Positions 46,478-57,523 of a DNA stretch of 64,000 nucleotides are shown in pieces. This stretch comes from a bacterium (lineage in GTDB: Bacteria; Joyebacterota; Joyebacteria; Joyebacterales; Joyebacteraceae). Every line of letters starts with the position of its first letter. Position 1 is the first letter of the stretch. The notes below the pieces were generated by a model. It saw only the letters and a list, made by a program, of their open reading frames with translations, did no database searches and was not told where the DNA came from. A program made the translations under genes and the position numbers. The stretch covers positions 124,001-188,000 of the forward strand of contig JALGZK010000004.1 of the NCBI GenBank assembly GCA_025774935.1, read 5' to 3'.

Positions 46478-47310
46478 TCGAGTTCGACGGCGTCAGCCTG
46501 ACGTACGAGGGGGCACAGCGACCCGCCCTTGCCGGGATAGACCTGACGATCCAGGACGGCGAGTCGGTCGCGGTCGTAGGCCCGAGCGGGTCGGGCAAGA
46601 CCAGCTTCGTCAGACTCCTGAACGCCCTCCATCTCCCGACGGGCGGCCGCGTCCTCGTCGACGGTCTCGACACGGCCGACGCGTCGAACCTCTGGAAGGT
46701 GCGCCGACGCGTCGGTCTCATCTTCCAGAACCCCGACAACCAGCTTGTCAGCACGACGGTCGAGAGGGAGATCGCCTTCGGCATGGAGAACCTCGGCCTG
46801 CCGTCCGCCGAGATCTCGACCCGGGTCGAGGCCGCGCTCGACCGGATGGGTCTCGGGAGGTTCCGCGACAGGGCGCCGCACCGGCTCTCCGGCGGCGAGA
46901 AGCAGCGCGTCGCCATCGCAGCCGTGCTCGCGATGCGGCCCGACTACCTGGCGCTCGACGAGCCGACGTCGCTCCTCGACGCGACCGGACGCCACGAAGT
47001 GTGGCGCGTCCTCGATGAGCTCGGACGCGACTCCGCGAGAACCGTGGTTCACGTCACTCAGTTCCCGGAGGAGATCGCCCTCTCGTCGCGGGTCGTCGTC
47101 CTCGCCGGGGGGCGCGTGGTCTTCGACGGTTCCCCCGAGCAGCTGTTCTTCCCGGGCGCGCATCTCTCCGAGTGGGGACTCGCGCGGCCTCCTGCGATGG
47201 AGATTGCCGGTGAGCTCAGGAGCGCGGGGTACGAAGTTCCGGCAGCGCCCCCCACCGTGCGCGCCATCGCGGACGCGCTCCTTGCCGGGAACGGAGGGGG
47301 GCGCGGTTGA
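46474..47310 (+). CDS. ECF-type transporter ATPase, EcfA1-like, with Gln in the H loop
   Basis: ABC ATPase of 278 residues resembling the energy-coupling-factor ATPases of vitamin and metal importers. Walker A GPSGSGKTS, Q loop IFQNPDNQ, signature LSGGEKQRVAIA and Walker B YLALDEPTS are intact. The switch His expected after the D loop is replaced by Gln (HVTQFPEEIA), so hydrolysis at this site may be slow or the site degenerate. The GTG start overlaps the lipoprotein stop, and its stop overlaps the second ATPase (TTGA). Confidence 0.8.
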   Translation: MIEFDGVSLTYEGAQRPALAGIDLTIQDGESVAVVGPSGSGKTSFVRLLNALHLPTGGRVLVDGLDTADASNLWKVRRRVGLIFQNPDNQLVSTTVEREIAFGMENLGLPSAEISTRVEAALDRMGLGRFRDRAPHRLSGGEKQRVAIAAVLAMRPDYLALDEPTSLLDATGRHEVWRVLDELGRDSARTVVHVTQFPEEIALSSRVVVLAGGRVVFDGSPEQLFFPGAHLSEWGLARPPAMEIAGELRSAGYEVPAAPPTVRAIADALLAGNGGGRG

Positions 47311-48128
47311 AGATCGAACTCTCGTCCGTCTCGGTCACCTACGAAGAAGGCATGCCCTCCGCGACGCGGGCGCTCTCCGGCGTCGACCTGACCCTCGTGG
47401 AGGGGGAGTGTGTGGCGGTGGTCGGGCCCGCGGGCTCCGGGAAGACGACGCTCCTCGAAGTCATCGCGGGTCTCACGCGTCCAAGTTCAGGGAGGATCGC
47501 CGGCAGCCCTGACGGATCCGCGGCCTCTCTCAGGACGAGCGTCGGGCTCGTGCACCAGTTCCCGGAGGCGCAGTTCTTCGAGGAGACGGTCTTCGAAGAC
47601 GTCGCCTTCGGGCCGAACCGCCAGGGGCTCGAGCCGGCCGAGGTCCGCGACCGCGTCTCGGCCGCTCTCACCCGCGCGGGGCTCCCTCCTGAGGAGTTCG
47701 GAGAGCGGGCGCCCCTGTCTCTGTCTGCAGGGGAGAAGCGGCGCGGGGCGATCGCGGCGATCCTGGCGCTCGGCAGGCCGTTCCTTCTCCTCGACGAGCC
47801 GACGGCCGGGCTGGATCCGGCCACTCGCCGGCGCGTCGCGGACCTGATCGAGAACGAGGTGGCGACCGGACGCGGAGTGGCCATCGTCACCCACGACCTC
47901 GCGCTGGCGGCGGAGCTTGCCTCGCGTACGATCGTGATGTCTGAGGGATCGATCCTGGCAGACCGCGGGACGGCGTCGGTCTTCTGCGACGACGCGCTCC
48001 TCGGCAGGATCGGTCTTGAGCCGCCGCCGCGCTACGCGCTCGTCTGCAGGCTCAGGCGGGAGAATCCAGCCATGGCGGAGGAGATCGGGCGTCTCCTCGG
48101 GGCGCCGCTTGCGGAGCCCGGAGCGTGA
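47307..48128 (+). CDS. ECF-type transporter ATPase, EcfA2-like
   Basis: Second ATPase of the pair, 273 residues: Walker A GPAGSGKTT, Q loop VHQFPEAQFFEETV, signature LSAGEKRRGAIA, Walker B FLLLDEPTAGLD and a normal H loop VTHDLALAAE. EcfA1/EcfA2 form a heterodimer that drives a transmembrane EcfT and a substrate-binding EcfS; neither is encoded nearby, so the substrate cannot be named and the module may be shared. TTG start overlaps the previous stop, with GGAGGGGGG upstream. Confidence 0.8.
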   Translation: MKIELSSVSVTYEEGMPSATRALSGVDLTLVEGECVAVVGPAGSGKTTLLEVIAGLTRPSSGRIAGSPDGSAASLRTSVGLVHQFPEAQFFEETVFEDVAFGPNRQGLEPAEVRDRVSAALTRAGLPPEEFGERAPLSLSAGEKRRGAIAAILALGRPFLLLDEPTAGLDPATRRRVADLIENEVATGRGVAIVTHDLALAAELASRTIVMSEGSILADRGTASVFCDDALLGRIGLEPPPRYALVCRLRRENPAMAEEIGRLLGAPLAEPGA

Positions 48129-48137
48129 TGTTAGGCT
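48109..48137 (+). promoter_or_regulatory. Promoter for pyrR
   Basis: TTGCGG at 48109-48114, 17 bp spacer, TAGGCT at 48132-48137, overlapping the end of the second ATPase gene. The leader of about 44 nt is too short for the PyrR antiterminator/terminator arrangement of Bacillus. Confidence 0.5.
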
Positions 48138-48142
48138 CGTAA

Positions 48143-48736
<594 letters not shown>

Positions 48737-48806
48737 CAGCGGGGACGGACCTCCCGCCCGGGGCCCCGTGCCCCTCTTCCGAGCCTCCGGAGGAGTCACC
48801 AGACCC

Positions 48807-50720
48807 GTGTCGAAACGAACCTTCATCCTGCTTCTCGCGCTCCTCGCGTCACTCTCCTTTCACGGCTGTGTGTACTACAACACGTTCTACCACGCCCAGC
48901 TCGCCTCCGAGGAAGCGGAAGCCCTGAGGAAGGAGAGACCTCCCGGCTCCCAGCCTTCGTCGACGGAGATGGAGCTCTACGAGCGTGTCGTCGAGAAGGC
49001 GGGCAGGGTCGTCCGCAAACACTCCGATACGAAGTGGGTCGACGACGCACTCCTCCTCATGGGAACCGCGCTCTACCACCAGGGGAAGTACGAGAGCGCG
49101 GAACAGCGCCTGACCGAGCTGATCACGACGTACCCCGAGAGCGATCTCCGGACCGAAGCGGAGTACATGCTCGCATCCGTCAAGCTCGCGAAGGGGAGCG
49201 CGGTGTCCGCGGAGCAGCTCCTTCTCGCGATCGCGACCGCGGACCCTCCTCACGAACTCTCAGACGATGCGCTCATCCTGATCGGTGAGACACTCCGCGC
49301 GAGGGGCCTGTACGGGGAAGCCGCCGAGGCGTACGTCGACGCCTTGGGCCGGTTTCCCGACAGCGACCTTCGCGCCAGGGCGCACTACTTCGCTGCCGAG
49401 AACTACATGGAGATCGGGGACCTCCCGTCTGCGGTCCGGCACTTCGCCGAGGCCGCGACCGAACGTGGCAGCACCAGCATCCTCTTCGACGCAAGGATGC
49501 GCATGGCCGAGGCCGGCATCGAGCTCGGCCAGTTCGAGACGTCCCTCGAGGTCATAGACGATCTCGAGGCGAGAACCGACGACAGGGACAACCTCGACGA
49601 GGTCCTACTCCTGCGGGGGCGGGCCTTCGAGACGATGGGAGACCTCCCGGAGGCGATCGAGACGTACGAGGGAGTCGTCGCCGCGCACGCGCGATCGCCG
49701 GCTGCCGCGGAGGCCTACTACCGGATCGGTCTGATCCAGCGCGACGAGATGGAGGACCTCGAGCAGGCCAAGGAGTTCTTCGACAAGGCGAGGGAAGAAG
49801 CGGCCCGGAGTGACGCGGGCCAGCTCGCTCTCGAGGCCTCGCGCGACATCGAGGAGCTTTCGCGGCATCTCGCCGTCATCGCGGCGAGCGAGGAGGCTCC
49901 CGAAGCCATGGCCGAGGGCGAGGCTCCCGCTGAGGACCAAGGACCGTCGGAGCGCGAGCGGGTGGAGGGTGAGGCCGGGACCGGGTCCATCGTCGACACC
50001 ACGCACACGGAGATGCTGCCCGTGACCCCGCTTCCCGGGGAGGCGGGCGAGCTGAGCCCGACGGATCCCGACACGCTCGGCGCGGTCGCGCCGTCCTCCG
50101 GTGAGGTCGTCGCGGACGCCGCCGACACGACCAGAGCCGCCGCTGACGCCCTGGCCGACCAGGGCCCCGCCGAGGACGCGGTCGCCGACGCCCGGTTCCA
50201 CGCCGCCGAGCTCTACCTGTTCAGTCTCGGGGATCACGAGAAGGCGCTGGAGCAGTACCGGGTCGTAGTCGAGGAACACCCCGAGAGCGCGGAAGCGCCA
50301 AGTGCGGCGTTCGCCATCGCGTGGACGCACGAGAACGTGAGTGCCGACTCGATGGCCGCGGCGGCGGCGTACCGGGTGGTCGTCGACGAATACCCGATGA
50401 GCGACCAGGCGGCCGCCGCAAGGGAGTGGCTCGGTCTGCCTCCGCTCGTGGTGGAGGAGGAGGTAGCGGCCGAGGAAGTCGGGCCGCCGTCCCCTCCCGA
50501 CACGCTCGCCGCGGGGGACCAGCCACCGTCCGAGAGCCCCGGGGAGCTCGAGGCGCCGGGCGAGACGGTGCCCGGCGGCGCCGTGACCGGGACCGAGCCC
50601 GACGACGCACCGTCAGGGCCCGCAGACGCGCCGCCCGAGCCCGACGACGCGCCGTCCGAGTCCGCCGATGAGCCTCCCGAACCCGAGGAGGCCGGGAGCG
50701 AAGAGCCCTCGTCCCCGTGA
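48807..50720 (+). CDS. Large TPR-repeat lipoprotein (possible PorW/SprE- or BamD-like)
   Basis: Envelope protein of 637 residues. A signal sequence ends in LSFHGCVYYNTFYHA; the Cys would be the lipidation site although the -3 residue is Phe. The CxYYNTFYxA opening occurs in TPR lipoproteins of FCB bacteria. At least eight TPR-like repeats cover about residues 60-350, a linker rich in Pro/Glu/Ala follows, a second TPR block spans about 440-510, and the last 110 residues are an acidic, repetitive Pro/Asp/Glu/Ser tail. A role in type IX secretion (PorW/SprE-like) or barrel assembly (BamD-like) is possible but unproven. GTG 48807 is chosen with GGAGGAG 11 bp upstream. Confidence 0.65.
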   Translation: MSKRTFILLLALLASLSFHGCVYYNTFYHAQLASEEAEALRKERPPGSQPSSTEMELYERVVEKAGRVVRKHSDTKWVDDALLLMGTALYHQGKYESAEQRLTELITTYPESDLRTEAEYMLASVKLAKGSAVSAEQLLLAIATADPPHELSDDALILIGETLRARGLYGEAAEAYVDALGRFPDSDLRARAHYFAAENYMEIGDLPSAVRHFAEAATERGSTSILFDARMRMAEAGIELGQFETSLEVIDDLEARTDDRDNLDEVLLLRGRAFETMGDLPEAIETYEGVVAAHARSPAAAEAYYRIGLIQRDEMEDLEQAKEFFDKAREEAARSDAGQLALEASRDIEELSRHLAVIAASEEAPEAMAEGEAPAEDQGPSERERVEGEAGTGSIVDTTHTEMLPVTPLPGEAGELSPTDPDTLGAVAPSSGEVVADAADTTRAAADALADQGPAEDAVADARFHAAELYLFSLGDHEKALEQYRVVVEEHPESAEAPSAAFAIAWTHENVSADSMAAAAAYRVVVDEYPMSDQAAAAREWLGLPPLVVEEEVAAEEVGPPSPPDTLAAGDQPPSESPGELEAPGETVPGGAVTGTEPDDAPSGPADAPPEPDDAPSESADEPPEPEEAGSEEPSSP

Positions 50721-50749
50721 CGGGGACGCTGCGACCGGAGCGAGAGAGC

Positions 50750-52102
50750 ATGTCCCTGATCAGGAGTGTCTCGGGAGTCCGTGGGGTCGTCGGCATCGAT
50801 CTCACCGCCGAGCTGGCGCGGCGCTACGGCCGGGCGTTCGGGCGCACCGTCCGTGGTGACGTCGCAGTGGGATGGGACTCGAGGCGGAACGGCGCCGAGC
50901 TCGTGGAAGCCGTCGCCGCCGGGCTGCGCGAGAGCGGGTCCCGCGCGGCTCACCTCGGCATCGTACCCACCCCCACCGTGGGGATCGCGATCAGGAAGCA
51001 CCGACTCGCCGGAGGCGTCGCCGTCACCGCGAGCCACAACCCCGAGGAGTACAACGGTCTCAAGTTCTTCTCTTCGGAAGGGATGTTCCTCGACGGGCGC
51101 GAGGGCCGGGAGCTCTACGAGCTCGCCGATGCCGACCCGCCCCCCGAAGAGGGAGAGGGCCTGCCGCCGGTCACGCTCGACGGCGCGATCGACGACCACA
51201 TCGGCCTCGTTCTGGCGTCGGATGCGGTCGCGGTCGACGCGGTCCGCGCCGCGCGCCCGAAGGTCGTCGTCGACTGCGTCAATGCCGCGGGATCGGTCAT
51301 CCTCCCGCGGCTCCTTCGCGAGCTGGGCTGCGAGACTCACGAACTCAGCACCGACGTGTTGCAGCCGTTCCCTCGCGGAGCCGAGCCGACGCCCGAGCAT
51401 CTGACCGATCTCGGGCGCGAGGTCGTCGAGCGGGGCGCCGCCGCCGGTCTCGCGTGCGATCCGGACGCGGACAGGCTCGCCCTCGTGGACGAGAACGGGC
51501 GCGCGGTGGGGGAGGAGTACACTCTGGCCGTGGCGGCACGGATCGTGCTCTCCGGGAAGAAGGGGCCGGTCGTCGCGAACGTCTCGACGAGTCGGATGAT
51601 CGAGGACCTTGCCGGCGAGGCGGGCGTCCCCGTCTACCGCACACCCGTCGGCGAGATCAACGTCGTCGGGAAGATGGTCGAGGTGTCGGCCGTCGTGGGA
51701 GGTGAGGGGAACGGGGGGGTGATCCTCCCGGAGGTGCAGCCAGGTCGCGACGCCGCGACCGCCGCAGCGCTCGTGGCCTCGGCCCTGGTTACGTCAGAGA
51801 CCGGGGTCCTGAGCGAGCTCGTCGCCCGATTCCCGGCGTACGCCATGGTGAAGCGGAAGGTCACGCTCGAGTCACCGTCCCGCGAGGGGATCGTGGAGGT
51901 CGTGCGGGGAGCGTTTCCCGACGGCGATCTCGATCTCACCGACGGCGCAAAGATGGCTTGGACGGACCGTTGGGTTCACGTTAGGATGTCCGGTACGGAG
52001 CCCGTGGTGCGGGTCATCGCCGAGGCGCGCCATGCCGACGTGGCCGGCGCCCTTGTGGAGCGTGCCGTCTCTGCCCTGTCTCGACAGACGAGGGGAGCCT
52101 GA
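50750..52102 (+). CDS. glmM: Phosphohexomutase, probable phosphoglucosamine mutase
   Basis: Alpha-D-phosphohexomutase of 450 residues. Catalytic phosphoserine loop TASHNPEEYNGLK, metal loop CDPDADRLA, sugar-specificity loop GGEGNGGVILPE and phosphate loop RMSGTEPVVRV are all present. The GEGNGG loop is found in glucosamine- and mannose-type enzymes; glmS starts 3 bp after its stop, so conversion of glucosamine 6-phosphate to glucosamine 1-phosphate is the likely role. ATG 50750 has GGAG 9 bp upstream; an upstream GTG overlapping the TPR gene stop is less likely. Confidence 0.85.
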   Translation: MSLIRSVSGVRGVVGIDLTAELARRYGRAFGRTVRGDVAVGWDSRRNGAELVEAVAAGLRESGSRAAHLGIVPTPTVGIAIRKHRLAGGVAVTASHNPEEYNGLKFFSSEGMFLDGREGRELYELADADPPPEEGEGLPPVTLDGAIDDHIGLVLASDAVAVDAVRAARPKVVVDCVNAAGSVILPRLLRELGCETHELSTDVLQPFPRGAEPTPEHLTDLGREVVERGAAAGLACDPDADRLALVDENGRAVGEEYTLAVAARIVLSGKKGPVVANVSTSRMIEDLAGEAGVPVYRTPVGEINVVGKMVEVSAVVGGEGNGGVILPEVQPGRDAATAAALVASALVTSETGVLSELVARFPAYAMVKRKVTLESPSREGIVEVVRGAFPDGDLDLTDGAKMAWTDRWVHVRMSGTEPVVRVIAEARHADVAGALVERAVSALSRQTRGA

Positions 52103-52104
52103 GC

Positions 52105-53937
<1,833 letters not shown>

Positions 53938-53959
53938 GGACGCTCGGGGAGGGAGTCGC

Positions 53960-55006
53960 GTGAGCGAGGGTGCCCCCAAGCTGACGCAGTTCGTGGAGTG
54001 CGCCGGCTGAGCGTCGAAGCTGGGTCCGGAGGACCTGCGCTACGTGCTCGACCGGCTCGCCGGAATTGATGATCCACGCGTGCTCGTTTCGTCGAACACG
54101 GTGGACGACGCCGGGGTGTATCTCATGGACGACGGCTCGGCGCTCGTCCTCACCGTCGACTTCTTCACGCCGATCGTCGACGATCCGGTCGACTACGGGC
54201 GGATCTCCGCGGCGAACGCCCTCTCCGATGTCTACGCCATGGGAGGACGCCCGCTCGCCGTCCTGAACGTGCTCTGTTTCCCCGACGAGGCCCTCCCGCC
54301 CGAAGTGATGCTCGGCATCCTGAAGGGCGGACAGGAGAAGGTGGCCGAGGCGGGAGCCGTCGTGATCGGCGGCCACAGCGTGAAGGACAAGGAACTCAAG
54401 TTCGGATGCTCCGTCGTCGGCACGGTCGACCCCGGCCAGGTGGTCGCGAACGCGGGCGCGAAGCCGGGGGACGTGCTGGTGCTCACGAAGCCGATCGGCG
54501 TCGGCGTTCTCACCACGGCTCTCAAGAACGAGAAGCTCGACGCCGCGAAGCTCGCGGAGATCACCGCGCTCATGGCGGAGCTGAACCGAGACGCCGCGGA
54601 GGCGATGGTCGAGGCGGGAGCGACCGCGGCGACGGACGTGACTGGGTTCGGACTGGCCGGTCACGCGGTCGAGATGGCCGACGGGAGCGACGTCACGCTC
54701 GAGATCGAGCTCGGAGGTCTGCCCCTCATCGGCGGGGCGGTCGAGACGCTTCGCGACGGGTTCATCCCGGGCGGGCTCGCCAAGAACCGCGACTACTACG
54801 AGCGCTTCGTCTCCGTGGATTCGGGCCTCGACAGCTACGCGGTCGAGCTCATCTACGACCCGCAGACCTCCGGAGGGCTCCTCGTTGCGCTTCCGGAGGT
54901 GCGGGTGGCGGACTTCCAGACGGCCTTCGCCGCGAGAGGTCACGCCCCGGCGCCGGTCGTCGGGCGGGTGGTCTCGAGGGGCGAGAGCGCCGTCAATCTG
55001 AGATAG
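53960..55006 (+). CDS. selD: Selenophosphate synthetase with in-frame UGA (selenoprotein SelD)
   Basis: ATP-dependent enzyme of 348 residues making selenophosphate from selenide, the selenium donor for Sec-tRNA. Codon 17 is TGA (54008-54010) in the segment FVECAG-U-ASKLGPEDL; this is exactly where SelD proteins have the catalytic Cys or Sec, followed by the conserved Lys at residue 20. Downstream the frame is open and contains DDAGVYLM, TVDFFTPIVDDP, GRISAANALSDVYAMGG, IGGHSVKD, TDVTGFGLAGHA and DPQTSGGLL, all diagnostic. A SECIS-like hairpin lies just after the UGA. Annotation that treats TGA as stop would start this gene near 54044 and lose the active site. GTG start 53960 has GGGAGGGAG upstream. 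It sits 22 bp after glmS and 36 bp before tRNA-Sec. Confidence 0.93.
54008..54040 (+). promoter_or_regulatory. Putative bacterial SECIS element of selD
   Basis: After the UGA (54008-54010), 17 nt separate it from a GGA apical loop at 54028-54030, closed by a 7 bp stem (54021-54027 with 54031-54037, including two GU-type pairs). Bacterial SECIS rules ask for a loop with G among its first two bases 16-37 nt after UGA, which this meets. It lies inside the coding sequence, as in all bacterial selenoprotein genes. Confidence 0.65.
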
Positions 55007-55042
55007 CGCCGCCCCGCCGGCGCGTTGCCACAACGAGAGAGC

Positions 55043-55141
55043 GGGAATGGATGGGTCCTGGTGGGCCCCGAGGGCTTCAAACCCTTATGTTGGGCGGCTG
55101 ACCCCGTCCGAGGTGGGTTCGATTCCCACACATTCCCGCCA
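55043..55141 (+). tRNA. selC: tRNA-Sec (anticodon UCA)
   Basis: A 99-nt tRNA including an encoded CCA end. It has the special features of selenocysteine tRNA: a long acceptor arm (7 Watson-Crick pairs plus a terminal G-A), a 6 bp D stem (GGGTCC with GGGCCC) closed by a 4-nt loop, anticodon loop CTTCAAA with UCA, a very long variable arm, and a T arm GTGGG/CCCAC with loop TTCGATT. The discriminator base is G, allowing charging by SerS. It lies between selD and a PP-loop gene, on the same strand. Confidence 0.96.
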
Positions 55142-55172
55142 AACCTGTCTCTCCTGAAGGGGTGTCCAAAGA

Positions 55173-56147
55173 GTGAAGGCGCTCGCGCTCCTCTCAGGTG
55201 GCCTGGACAGTATCTTGGCCGCGCGGCTTCTCACGGAGCAGGGCGTCGAGGTCATCGGGGTGAGTTTCGTCTCCCCGTTCTTCAGCGCGACCTCTGCCAA
55301 GCGCTCGGCCGAGGAAGCGGGCATCGAACTCGTCGTCATCGACCTCTCGGAGGAGATCCTCAAGGTCATCGCTTCTCCGAAGCACGGATTCGGGAGGCAC
55401 GTCAATCCCTGCATCGACTGCCACGGCCTGATGCTGAGGATGGCCGCCGCGAGAATGGAGGAGCTGGGAGCGTCGTTCGTCGTGACCGGTGAGGTCGTGG
55501 GGCAGCGCCCGAAGTCGCAGATGCGCTTCGGGCTGCAGGCGGTCGAACGTGAGTCGACTCTGGGGGGGCTCCTCTTGAGGCCGCTCTCCGCGAGGCTCCT
55601 CCCGCCGACGATCCCCGAGGAGAAGGGCTGGGTCGACCGGGAGAAGCTCCTCGGGCTCCACGGGCGGACGAGGAAGCCGCAGATGGAGCTCGCGGAGAGA
55701 TTCGGAATCACGCGCTACGCGTCGCCGGCGGGAGGGTGTCTCCTCACCGACGCGAACTACGCCCGCGGCGTGCGGGACCTGATCGAACACGACCAGCTCG
55801 ACATCGACGCCGTGAGGCTCCTCGCAGTCGGTCGTCAGTTCAGGGTCTCGAAGACCGCGAAGCTCACGGTCGGGAGGAATCACGGGGAGAACGAGACGCT
55901 CTTCGGCACGAAGCCGCCGGACGCGCTCTTCGTGAAGGTCATCGACCGGAGGGGGCCCGTCGGCGTGCTCTCGGGCGAGCCGGACGAGGAAGACCACGAG
56001 ACGGCAGCGCGCATCGTCGCGCGCTACGCCGACACCGCCCGCGGCGAGGTCGTCCGGGTGCGCCTGTGGGACGGCGAGGACGGCGAGTCGCACGAACTCA
56101 CGGTGCGCCCGCTCGAGCCGAAGGGCGTGAGGGGGCACGCGATTTGA
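55173..56147 (+). CDS. PP-loop ATPase, MnmA/ThiI-like tRNA thiolation enzyme with NFACT-R-like tail
   Basis: Protein of 324 residues. The PP-loop SGGLDSILAARLLTEQG opens the protein (residues 8-24). Two likely catalytic cysteine sites, CIDC in NPCIDCHGLML (about 84-87) and the Cys of SPAGGCLLTD (about 191), sit where MnmA-type 2-thiouridylases have theirs. The C-terminal third (RVSKTAKLTVGRNHGENETL...) resembles the RNA-binding NFACT-R/DUF814 module. It is therefore probably a tRNA sulfur-transfer enzyme, not MnmA itself. It starts 31 bp after tRNA-Sec and could share its transcript with selD, making a selenium/sulfur tRNA function possible. GTG start with GAAGGGG upstream. Confidence 0.72.
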   Translation: MKALALLSGGLDSILAARLLTEQGVEVIGVSFVSPFFSATSAKRSAEEAGIELVVIDLSEEILKVIASPKHGFGRHVNPCIDCHGLMLRMAAARMEELGASFVVTGEVVGQRPKSQMRFGLQAVERESTLGGLLLRPLSARLLPPTIPEEKGWVDREKLLGLHGRTRKPQMELAERFGITRYASPAGGCLLTDANYARGVRDLIEHDQLDIDAVRLLAVGRQFRVSKTAKLTVGRNHGENETLFGTKPPDALFVKVIDRRGPVGVLSGEPDEEDHETAARIVARYADTARGEVVRVRLWDGEDGESHELTVRPLEPKGVRGHAI

Positions 56148-56692
56148 GGTCGACCGGGGCGGTCGCCGCGTGCGTCGTGCTGGCGGGAGTCCTCGCGGCC
56201 TCCGGGCCGGCGACGTGCCTCGCGCAGGGGAACGAAGCGGTGGGGCGGACCTCGGTCACCGGAGGCGGGATTCAGTACACGGCGTTCGGGCAGCCGACGG
56301 GGTTCCAGGCCGGACTGGCCTCCGGGCTCTACCCCGGGCTGGGACAGCTCCTGAACGGGAAGGAGACCAAGAGCCTCATCATCGGCGCAATCGAGTCGTA
56401 TCTCATCGCGCGACTCATACTCGAGGACCGAAGGACGCGGTACAACTACCACCTCTATGAGGAGACCGGCGACGAGAAGTACTTCGAGCAGTACTCGAAG
56501 CACTTTGACTCGCGACAGAACATCCTGTGGTGGACGGTCGTGGCAGCGATCTACGGGATCGCCGACGCGTACGTCGACGCGCACCTCGCCGGCTTCGACG
56601 AGTCGGCGTCCCCGAGGCTCGAGGGCGAACTCGCAGGCGGCCCCGATGGGATGGCGGATGGGCTAAAGCTCGCGGTGGTCGTGAGGTTCTGA
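56144..56692 (+). CDS. DUF5683-like small envelope protein
   Basis: Protein of 182 residues with a signal peptide (about 1-28) and the segment LYPGLGQLLNGKETKSLIIG, typical of DUF5683 proteins, followed by two hydrophobic helices (about 75-90 and 125-142). Function is unknown; the family is frequent in FCB bacteria. TTG start overlaps the PP-loop stop (TTGA). Confidence 0.7.
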   Translation: MRSTGAVAACVVLAGVLAASGPATCLAQGNEAVGRTSVTGGGIQYTAFGQPTGFQAGLASGLYPGLGQLLNGKETKSLIIGAIESYLIARLILEDRRTRYNYHLYEETGDEKYFEQYSKHFDSRQNILWWTVVAAIYGIADAYVDAHLAGFDESASPRLEGELAGGPDGMADGLKLAVVVRF

Positions 56693-56744
56693 TCCGCCCG
56701 ACAACTCAACTGAACACGACGAACGACGAGGGAGGACGACGAAG

Positions 56745-57380
56745 ATGGCGAAGAAGGCGCAGCGTCGCAGACGGTCCGGGAGACAGAAGGACTACTTCAG
56801 GGACTTCGTCGAGACGGTCGTGACTGCCGTCGTTCTGGCGCTGATCCTTCGCGCGTTCGTCGTGCAGACCTTCAGGATTCCCTCTGGTTCGATGGAGGAC
56901 ACGTTGCTCGTGGGCGACTTCCTCATCGTCAACAAGTTCATCTACGGAATCCGGGTTCCGTTCACCGACATCCACGTCCGAGGAATCCGGGAACCGGGGC
57001 GCGGCGACGTCATCGTGTTCGAGTACCCGAACCCGGACCCGCGGTCCAAGAAGGAGAACTACGTGAAGCGGTGCGTTGGCGTCGCGGGCGACATCATCGA
57101 ACTCAAGAACAACGTCCTCTACGTGAACGACGAGATGGTGGAAGAGGAGCACATCAAGCTCAAGCCGCCGACCCCTCGCTGGTCGAACTTCGGTCCGGTC
57201 AAGGTCCCGGAGGGATCGCTCTTCATGATGGGCGACAACAGGAACTGGAGCGCCGACAGCAGGGACTGGGGGTTCCTCGACACCGCCCTCCTCAAAGGGA
57301 AGGCCGTCGTCATTTACTGGTCCTGGGACGGGAAACTCAAACGTCCGCGCTTCGACCGCATGTTCGATCTCATCCACTAG
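56745..57380 (+). CDS. lepB: Signal peptidase I
   Basis: Membrane serine protease of 211 residues that removes signal peptides. An N-terminal helix (about 20-40) is followed by box B RIPSGSMEDTL with catalytic Ser49, box D with catalytic Lys108 (YVKRCVGVAGD), and box E GDNRNWSADSRDWGF. GGGAGG precedes the ATG. A type IX-like and several Sec-dependent proteins in the window would be its clients. Confidence 0.94.
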   Translation: MAKKAQRRRRSGRQKDYFRDFVETVVTAVVLALILRAFVVQTFRIPSGSMEDTLLVGDFLIVNKFIYGIRVPFTDIHVRGIREPGRGDVIVFEYPNPDPRSKKENYVKRCVGVAGDIIELKNNVLYVNDEMVEEEHIKLKPPTPRWSNFGPVKVPEGSLFMMGDNRNWSADSRDWGFLDTALLKGKAVVIYWSWDGKLKRPRFDRMFDLIH

Positions 57381-57422
57381 CGTCCGCCGCGCTCTCGGCC
57401 TGCAGAGCGATTCCACCAGCGG

Positions 57423-57488
57423 CGGACGACAACGTCCGCATCCAGCGAAGTCGTGTCTCTTGCTTCGAGCCGGGGCGGTGCCCGGCTC
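57423..57488 (+). terminator. Two hairpins between lepB and the PaaK-like gene
   Basis: A 6 bp hairpin (57423-57428 with 57433-57438) and an 8 bp GC hairpin (57467-57474 with 57481-57488). Neither has a T-run; they may mark the transcript end of the glmM-lepB group. Confidence 0.35.
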
Positions 57489-57523
57489 GTCCGGAAAACA
57501 CCGGCCAGGGAGTAGCTGGACTC

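Noticed and set aside
50580-50717. Short repeats that might be a CRISPR or minisatellite
   Set aside because: They encode the acidic Pro/Asp/Glu/Ser tail of the TPR lipoprotein in frame; spacing is irregular and there are no spacers.
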